DNA from: an uncultured Collinsella sp.
GTDB lineage: Bacteria; Actinomycetota; Coriobacteriia; Coriobacteriales; Coriobacteriaceae
Direction of reading: 5' to 3'
Length of the DNA stretch: 26,283 bases
Assembly (NCBI GenBank): GCA_902493515.1
Contig: CABUPE010000033.1
Coordinates: 1 to 26,283, forward strand
The position numbers were made by a program, and so were the translations under genes. The notes under the pieces are model-generated. The model did no database searches and was not told the origin of the DNA. It saw only the letters and a program-made list of their open reading frames with translations. Positions 22,252 through 26,283 of the stretch are shown one piece after another. The first letter of the stretch is position 1. Each line of letters begins with the position of its first letter.

Positions 22252-22958
22252 AAATCCTTGCCATAGCCGATACCGAAGAACGATGCCTTTGGGAGTGCTT
22301 TCGCAAGGAACGCTTTGAGGGAGTCGACCTGATTTTGTCCGCCGGCGATCTGGACCCGGACTATCTTGAGTTTTTGGTTACGGTCATCAACAAACCGCTC
22401 ATCTACGTGCGCGGCAATCACGATGACCGCTACGCACGTCATGCACCGGGTGGATGTATCTGCGTAGAGGACAGCGTGTACACGTACCGAGGGATTCGCA
22501 TTGCGGGCCTTGGCGGGTCCATGCGTTATCGCGACGGCGCCAACATGTACACCGAACGCGAGATGTCCAAGCGCATGCGTAAGCTGTCGCGTAAGGTTAG
22601 GATGGTCGGCGGGTGCGACATTCTGCTTACCCATGCACCCGCCGCCGGTATGGGTGATCTGGACGATCTGCCGCATCGAGGATTCGAGTGTTTTAACACA
22701 GCACTCGAATCCTGGAATCCCGACTACATGGTGCACGGGCATGTGCACCAAAGCTACGGTTGCGATTTTCAGCGCGAGCGTCAGCATGTGTGTGGAACGA
22801 CGATCATCAACGCTTGCGGCTATACGCAGTTTGAGCTCGACCAGACGCACTACCCCATCCGCGGCTGGCAAGCAGCTTGGCTCAACTCACAAACCATGCG
22901 CCGCGAGCTCAAACGCCACGAAGCCATCGAGTCTTCAACAGCCAGAACACCCTGGTAA
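22248..22958 (+). CDS. Calcineurin-like metallophosphoesterase with altered first motif
   Basis: This is a soluble phosphoesterase of 236 residues that should bind two metal ions. Motif order: LAIADTEE (D8-T9-E10, where most relatives have D-x-H), SAGDLD (GD 33-34), VRGNHDD (GNHD 56-59), LLTHAP (His129) and VHGHVH (164-167). Only the first metal-ligand histidine is replaced, by Glu10. The rest of the site looks complete, so the enzyme may still be active with changed metal preference. It follows the ParB-like/BMP gene with an ATGA overlap, indicating a shared mRNA and probably a shared process. The substrate is unknown; a nucleotide or phosphorylated second messenger would fit the partner. 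A terminator hairpin follows at once. Confidence 0.85.
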   Translation: MKILAIADTEERCLWECFRKERFEGVDLILSAGDLDPDYLEFLVTVINKPLIYVRGNHDDRYARHAPGGCICVEDSVYTYRGIRIAGLGGSMRYRDGANMYTEREMSKRMRKLSRKVRMVGGCDILLTHAPAAGMGDLDDLPHRGFECFNTALESWNPDYMVHGHVHQSYGCDFQRERQHVCGTTIINACGYTQFELDQTHYPIRGWQAAWLNSQTMRRELKRHEAIESSTARTPW

Positions 22959-22960
22959 CC

Positions 22961-22996
22961 ACCATAAAGGGGACACTGTCCCCTTTATGGTGCTTT
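22961..22996 (+). terminator. GGGGACA-core hairpin 4, after the phosphoesterase
   Basis: ACCATAAAGGGGA pairs perfectly with TCCCCTTTATGGT around CACTG, then GCTTTT. Unlike the other three elements, its core is itself palindromic (GGGGACA-C-TGTCCCC). Confidence 0.88.
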
Positions 22997-23008
22997 TGAC
23001 GCGATAGC

Positions 23009-23047
23009 AAGAAACCCGGTCCTGCACAAGGCAGAACCGGGTTTCTT
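23009..23047 (-). terminator. Terminator after rplA
   Basis: AAGAAACCCGGTTCTGC and its inverse (23047-23031 and 23025-23009) pair with one mismatch over a 5-base loop, 36 bases past the rplA stop. The stem has TTTCTT on the minus strand and AAGAAA on the other, so it can work in both directions between the converging operons. It shows that the rplKA transcript ends here and does not run on into rplJL. Confidence 0.8.
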
Positions 23048-23083
23048 TAGCAATGCTTGCTGTACTCAGGCAGTAACTAGCAG

Positions 23084-23791
23084 TTACTCAGCCAGGAAGT
23101 CACGCTGGACAGCGGGATCGACCTTGACGCCAGGGCCCATGGTGGAAGACACGGAGATGGACTTGACGTACTTGCCCTTAGCAGAAGAGGGCTTGACGCG
23201 CAGAATCTCGGTGTACAGGGCAGCGTAGTTCTCGACGAGCTGCTGCTCAGAGAAGGACTTCTTGCCCAGGGGCACGTGGCAGATGCCGTAGCGGTCGGCG
23301 CGGTACTCAACGCGGCCAGCCTTGAGCTCGGAGACCATCTTGGCGACGTCCATGGTCACGGTGCCGAGCTTGGGGTTCGGCATGAGGCCACGGGGACCAA
23401 GGATCTTACCGATGCGGCCAACCTTGGCCATCATGTTCGGCGTAGCGATAGCGGCGTCGAAGTTGATCTCGCCCTTCTGAATCTGGGCGACGAGCTCGTC
23501 GGAACCGATGATGTCGGCGCCGGCAGCCTCAGCCTCACGGGCCTTCTCGCCCTCGGCGAAGACGGCAACACGAACGGTCTTGCCGGTGCCGTGGGGCAGG
23601 GAGATGGAACCACGGATGTTCTGGTCAGCCTTACGAGTATCGATGCCCAGACGGAAGTGAGCCTCGACGGTCTCGTCGAACTTGGCGGTGTCGAGCTCCT
23701 TGATGAGCTTGGCAGCCTGAAGGGGGGTGTAGAGCGTGGCGCGGTCGATCTTCTCGGCAGCGGCGTTATAGCTCTTACCATGCTTAGCCAT
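23084..23791 (-). CDS. rplA: 50S ribosomal protein L1
   Basis: L1 binds 23S rRNA at the mobile L1 stalk and helps release E-site tRNA. It also represses its own operon in many bacteria. The 235-residue protein begins MAKHGKSYNAAAEKIDRATL and carries the family features KFDETVEAHFRLGIDTRKADQNIRG (split across about 35-60), GTGKTVRVAVFAEG, KVGRIGKILGPRGLMPNPKLGTV (middle) and the C-terminal SSTMGPGVKVD. ATG 23791 is chosen over the one two codons upstream because AGGAGG is then at proper spacing. The gene follows rplK after 117 bases that include a GTGTGC/GCACAC hairpin. It is followed by a terminator, not by rplJ. Confidence 0.97.
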   Translation of the reverse strand: MAKHGKSYNAAAEKIDRATLYTPLQAAKLIKELDTAKFDETVEAHFRLGIDTRKADQNIRGSISLPHGTGKTVRVAVFAEGEKAREAEAAGADIIGSDELVAQIQKGEINFDAAIATPNMMAKVGRIGKILGPRGLMPNPKLGTVTMDVAKMVSELKAGRVEYRADRYGICHVPLGKKSFSEQQLVENYAALYTEILRVKPSSAKGKYVKSISVSSTMGPGVKVDPAVQRDFLAE

Positions 23792-23908
23792 GTGCATTAC
23801 CTCCTGTGGTTAAACGGGCGTGAGCCCTCCCACATCGTATCGTGTGCCCTATTGCACACATTTAACGGGCGCCCCGGTCGGAGCACCCGCCGTTACCATA
23901 AGAAATCG

Positions 23909-24337
23909 CTACTCAGCGATGGTGACGCCCATGGAACGGGCGGTACCGGAGATGATCTTCTTGGCGGCGTCAATGTCGTTGGCATTGAGGTCCGGCATCT
24001 TGATCTCGGCGATCTTGGTGAGCTGCTCCTGGGAGAGCTGACCAACCTTGTCAGCCTGGGGCTTAGCGGAACCAGACTTGAGGTTCAGCTCCTTCTTGAT
24101 AAGGTGAGCCGCCGGCGGGGTCTTGGTGATGAAGGAGAAGGACTTGTCCTCGTAGACAGAGATCTCAACGGGGATGATGTCACCCTTCTTGTCCTGCGTC
24201 TCGGCGTTAAAGGCCTGGCAGAACTGCATGATGTTCACGCCAGCAGCGCCCAGGGCGGGGCCGACGGGAGGAGCAGGGTTTGCTGCACCAGCAGGAATCT
24301 GGAGCTTAATGACGTTGGCAACCTTCTTCTCAGCCAT
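23909..24337 (-). CDS. rplK: 50S ribosomal protein L11
   Basis: L11 binds the GTPase-associated region of 23S rRNA, is needed for RelA-type stringent sensing and is part of the thiopeptide-antibiotic site. The 142-residue protein has the N-terminal domain KLQIPAGAANPAPPVGPALG with the conserved proline-rich helix, INIMQFCQAFNAETQ-like VNIMQFCQAFNAET, and a C-terminal RNA-binding domain ending MPDLNANDIDAAKKIISGTARSMGV. ATG 24337 is favoured because AAAGGA would be too close to the alternative two codons upstream. It is separated by 120 bases from nusG. Confidence 0.97.
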   Translation of the reverse strand: MAEKKVANVIKLQIPAGAANPAPPVGPALGAAGVNIMQFCQAFNAETQDKKGDIIPVEISVYEDKSFSFITKTPPAAHLIKKELNLKSGSAKPQADKVGQLSQEQLTKIAEIKMPDLNANDIDAAKKIISGTARSMGVTIAE

Positions 24338-24457
24338 GGTCATTCCTTTCGAATCACGAGTGTGAAGTACTTGCTATATCGTAAGCACGCACGTGTTAGA
24401 AGCACTCCTGAGATGAGCAGTCACAGAAGAAGCACGCTCGCGCGAACGGACGAAAAC

Positions 24458-24994
24458 TTAAGCGATGACAGCGACCTGGTTAAAGTCGAGCTCGACCGGC
24501 GTCTCGCGGCCAAAGATCATCAGCGTGACCTTGAGCTTGCCAGCCTCGGTGTTAACCTCGGAGACCTTGCCATCAAAGTCGGTAAGCGGGCCATCGGTGA
24601 CGCGGACGGACGTACCGACCTCAATATCAACCGAGGTGCGCTTGGGCGAATCGCCCTTACCGGGACGACGAGTCATCTTGTTGTACTCGTCGCGGGAAAG
24701 CGGAGCGGGCTTGCCGTTGCCGCCTAGGAAACCGGTGACGCCAGGCGTGTTACGAACACACGTCCAAGCATCATCATCCATCTCCATGCGGACAAGGACA
24801 TAACCCGGGAAAATCTTGGAATCCTTGGTCTCACGCTTGCCACCCTCTTTAATCTCGGTGACACGCTCCATAGGAATCTCGATATCAAAGATACGGTCCT
24901 GCATGCCCATAGTCTCGATTCGATGCTCGAGATCGGACTTAACACGGTTCTCGTATCCAGAGTAAGTGTGAACGACGTACCAACGCTTAGACAT
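24458..24994 (-). CDS. nusG: Transcription termination/antitermination factor NusG
   Basis: NusG binds the RNA polymerase clamp, affects elongation and pausing, and links polymerase to Rho or the ribosome. The 178-residue protein has the NGN domain from the first residues (KRWYVVHTYSGYENRVKSDLEHRI) with PGYVLVRMEMDDDAW and NTPGVTGFLGGNGKPAPL. A Lys/Arg-rich linker follows, then the C-terminal KOW domain (VGTSVRVTDGPLTDFDGKV through GRETPVELDFNQV). The ATG lies three bases after the secE stop, so the two genes are coupled; the ribosome-binding site overlaps the end of secE. Confidence 0.97.
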   Translation of the reverse strand: MSKRWYVVHTYSGYENRVKSDLEHRIETMGMQDRIFDIEIPMERVTEIKEGGKRETKDSKIFPGYVLVRMEMDDDAWTCVRNTPGVTGFLGGNGKPAPLSRDEYNKMTRRPGKGDSPKRTSVDIEVGTSVRVTDGPLTDFDGKVSEVNTEAGKLKVTLMIFGRETPVELDFNQVAVIA

Positions 24995-24997
24995 GGT

Positions 24998-25336
24998 TTA
25001 GCCCCTCAATCCAGAGAACAGAGCAAGAGCCTCGCCAAAGCCAGCATCGAGCAGAGCGATGACGACGCCGACGACGATCAGAGAAGCGCAAACGACGACC
25101 GAGTAGTTCACGAGCTCCTTCTTATCGGGCCACGTGACACGCTTCATCTCGGACTTGACCGAAGCGAAATACTTCTTGGTGCGGGCGAAGAAACCAGGCT
25201 TCTCGTTCTTCTTGGACTTCGCAGCCTTCTCGTTCTTCTTGGCAACGGCCTTCTTGGCCTCAACCTTGGAGTTGGCAGCAGCGTTGTTGGCAGGCGCCTG
25301 CTGCTGAGCCTTCTTCTTGTTCTTCTTGTTGGCCAT
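24998..25336 (-). CDS. secE: Preprotein translocase subunit SecE
   Basis: SecE clamps SecY in the protein-export channel. The 112-residue protein has a Lys/Ala/Asn-rich N-terminal extension (1-45), likely disordered. The conserved amphipathic region follows, FFARTKKYFASVKSEMKRVTWPDKKEL with the hallmark VTWPDKKEL, and then a single membrane segment (about 78-105). This is the one-segment form usual in Gram-positive bacteria. The start follows GGAGGT. It forms a tight pair with nusG, three bases downstream. Confidence 0.95.
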   Translation of the reverse strand: MANKKNKKKAQQQAPANNAAANSKVEAKKAVAKKNEKAAKSKKNEKPGFFARTKKYFASVKSEMKRVTWPDKKELVNYSVVVCASLIVVGVVIALLDAGFGEALALFSGLRG

Positions 25337-25375
25337 TTGGGTTACCTCCGCGCAATGCGCTTATACATGAGTAAA

Positions 25376-25403
25376 CCGTAAGCCCCCAATTGGGAGCTTA
25401 CGG
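25376..25403 (-). terminator. Hairpin between tRNA-Trp and secE
   Basis: CCGTAAGCTCCC and GGGGGCTTACGG pair around AATT with one mismatch, then GTTTACTC on the minus strand. It could be a weak terminator or a 3' processing stem separating the tRNA from secE. A possible -10 (TATAAG) for secE lies just beyond. Confidence 0.55.
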
Positions 25404-25412
25404 AATAATGAC

Positions 25413-25488
25413 TGGCACGCCAGGAAGGACTCGAACCCTCAACACTCGGTTTTGGAGACCGATGCTCTACCAATTGAACTACTGGCGT
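25413..25488 (-). tRNA. tRNA-Trp (anticodon CCA)
   Basis: The minus strand folds as a full cloverleaf. The acceptor ACGCCAG pairs with CTGGCGT, followed by discriminator G and an encoded CCA tail (25415-25413). The D arm has AGTTCAATTGGTAGAGC, the anticodon arm CGGTCT-CCA-AAACCG (anticodon 25455-25453), and the T arm GAGGGTTCGAGTCCTTC. Anticodon CCA reads UGG, tryptophan. A tRNA-Trp between rpmG and secE is a familiar arrangement in Gram-positive bacteria. Confidence 0.97.
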
Positions 25489-25501
25489 ATGTGACTAGAG
25501 A

Positions 25502-25651
25502 CTAGCGAGTCTCTTTGTGCAGCGTGTGGTGACGGCACCAGGGGCAATACTTCTTGATCTCCATACGATCAGGCATGGTCGACTTGTTCTTGGTGGTCGT
25601 ATAGTTGCGGCGCTTGCACTCAGTGCACGCAAGAGTAACTAGAGTACGCAT
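25502..25651 (-). CDS. rpmG: 50S ribosomal protein L33
   Basis: This is a small ribosomal protein of 49 residues. The minus strand reads MRTLVTLACTECKRRNYTTT, then KNKSTMPDRMEIKKYCPWCR and HHTLHKETR. Two CxxC pairs (CTEC and CPWC) are present, so this is the zinc-binding form of L33. The start codon at 25651 is preceded by AGGATAC. The gene sits 14 bases before tRNA-Trp on the same transcript, with a good promoter upstream, and matches the usual tuf-rpmG-(tRNA-Trp)-secE-nusG order. Confidence 0.95.
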   Translation of the reverse strand: MRTLVTLACTECKRRNYTTTKNKSTMPDRMEIKKYCPWCRHHTLHKETR

Positions 25652-25696
25652 GTATCCTGAACCTTTCATTTCCGCCCCGTACGGGCACGAGTTGTT

Positions 25697-25726
25697 ACTT
25701 TATCAGCTCCACGTAAGTGCTGTCAA
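25697..25726 (-). promoter_or_regulatory. Promoter of rpmG, tRNA-Trp and probably secE-nusG
   Basis: A perfect -35 TTGACA (25726-25721) and -10 TAAAGT (25702-25697) are separated by 18 bases on the minus strand, 45 bases before rpmG. The remaining bases up to the tuf terminator (about 25727-25867) show no gene or clear motif. Confidence 0.75.
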
Positions 25727-25867
25727 TGAAAACCTCGAGTCAATTGGTTCTCGGTGGATCCATTCATATTTGGAACACATCAATGAAGCCATCGAGATCT
25801 AATCGACGGTGCATCCAGGACCATTGTCGATCCTCTCGACACCAGCAACGGCTCAATATCCATTGCA

Positions 25868-25903
25868 GAAAAGAACCCGGCACCCATATAAGTGCCGGGT
25901 TCT
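25868..25903 (-). terminator. Terminator after tuf
   Basis: AGAACCCGGCAC (25903-25892) pairs perfectly with GTGCCGGGTTCT (25883-25872) over an 8-base loop, then TTTTC on the minus strand. This is a strong intrinsic terminator that separates tuf from the rpmG transcript. Confidence 0.9.
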
Positions 25904-25930
25904 CTAAGTCAGCTATATCAAAGAGCTAAT

Positions 25931-26283
25931 TTACTCAATGATCGTGGAGACGATGCCCGAACCGACGGTGTGGCCACCCTCGCGGATAGCGAAGCGCAGG
26001 CCCTCCTCCATGGCGATCGGGTGGATGAGGTCGCCCTCGATGGTGATGTGGTCACCAGGCATAGCCATCTCGGTGCCCTCGGGGAGCTTGACCGTACCGG
26101 TAACGTCGGTGGTACGGAAGTAGAACTGAGGACGATAACCATCGAAGAACGGGGTGTGACGGCCGCCCTCCTCCTTGGTCAGAACGTAGATCTCACCGGT
26201 GAACTTGGTGTGCGGGGTAACCGAACCGGGCTTGCAGAGAACCTGGCCGCGCTCGATGTCCTCGCGCTTGATGCCGCGGAGCA
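25931..26283 (-). CDS. tuf: Elongation factor Tu, C-terminal part (cut by window edge)
   Basis: EF-Tu delivers aminoacyl-tRNA to the ribosome as a GTP complex. Only the last 117 codons are inside the window. They cover the end of domain 2 and domain 3: LLRGIKREDIERGQVLCKPG, then PHTKFTGEIYVLTKEEGGRH, FFDGYRPQFYFRTTDVTG, MPGDHITIEGDLI and the terminal GLRFAIREGGHTVGSG with IVSTIIE. All are typical, with no sign of decay. The gene is broken only by the window limit. A terminator follows 28 bases after the stop. Confidence 0.97.
   Translation of the reverse strand, partial: LRGIKREDIERGQVLCKPGSVTPHTKFTGEIYVLTKEEGGRHTPFFDGYRPQFYFRTTDVTGTVKLPEGTEMAMPGDHITIEGDLIHPIAMEEGLRFAIREGGHTVGSGIVSTIIE

Noticed and set aside
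23276..24727. A 483-codon plus-strand open frame across rplA, rplK and nusG
   Set aside because: It runs antisense to three universal genes with correct starts and spacing.
25931..26283. Truncated tuf pseudogene
   Set aside because: The reading frame is intact and typical to the window edge; it is cut only by the window.

Overview
The window reads as a high-GC Gram-positive gut actinobacterium of the class Coriobacteriia, most likely Collinsella or a close relative. That is an inference from the overall GC, codon choice, gene content (fused FeoA-FeoB, Lys/Ala-rich SecE extension, LATTG sorting signal) and repeat-rich intergenic DNA. No database search was possible. Both ends carry the conserved translation and transcription cluster on the minus strand. 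On the right are the 3' end of tuf, rpmG, tRNA-Trp, secE, nusG, rplK and rplA (26283 down to 23084). On the left are rplJ and rplL (1119 down to 118), with their own promoter, L10-type leader and attenuator. The rplKA and rplJL pairs, usually adjacent, are separated here by about 22 kb of unrelated genes on both strands.

Left part (1.3-6.8 kb): a large imperfect inverted duplication overlaps the rplJL promoter. It is followed by a class I/II aminotransferase (-), an unknown possibly flavodoxin-like protein (+), a GH13 alpha-glucan hydrolase coupled to a family 6-type DNA glycosylase (-), and a SotB/AraJ-like MFS exporter (-). Middle (6.9-13.1 kb): a single-chain FeoA-FeoB iron transporter with a possible DtxR/IdeR-type operator (-), a 62-bp-period tandem hairpin array, an alpha/beta-hydrolase (-), an orphan PTS EIIA of the glucose type (+) and asparaginyl-tRNA synthetase (+).

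Right-middle (13.3-23.0 kb, all +): a WYL-type regulator; a complete TrpXYZ-like ABC importer (lipoprotein, permease, ATPase); a secreted 5'-nucleotidase with a C-terminal LATTG sorting signal; an MscS channel; and a two-gene operon. That operon encodes a cytoplasmic ParB-like/BMP (nucleoside-binding) fusion and a calcineurin-like phosphoesterase with an altered first metal motif. It is my best candidate for an undescribed system: a cytosolic ligand sensor paired with a phosphoesterase, preceded by a near-perfect palindrome.

The intergenic DNA is unusually structured. There are four terminator-like hairpins with different stems but a shared GGGACA(GG) core, two copies of an AGTTGCGGTG inverted repeat, the tandem hairpin array and the promoter-overlapping inverted duplication. 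Most long overlapping ORFs on the strand opposite these genes are high-GC shadows and are left out.
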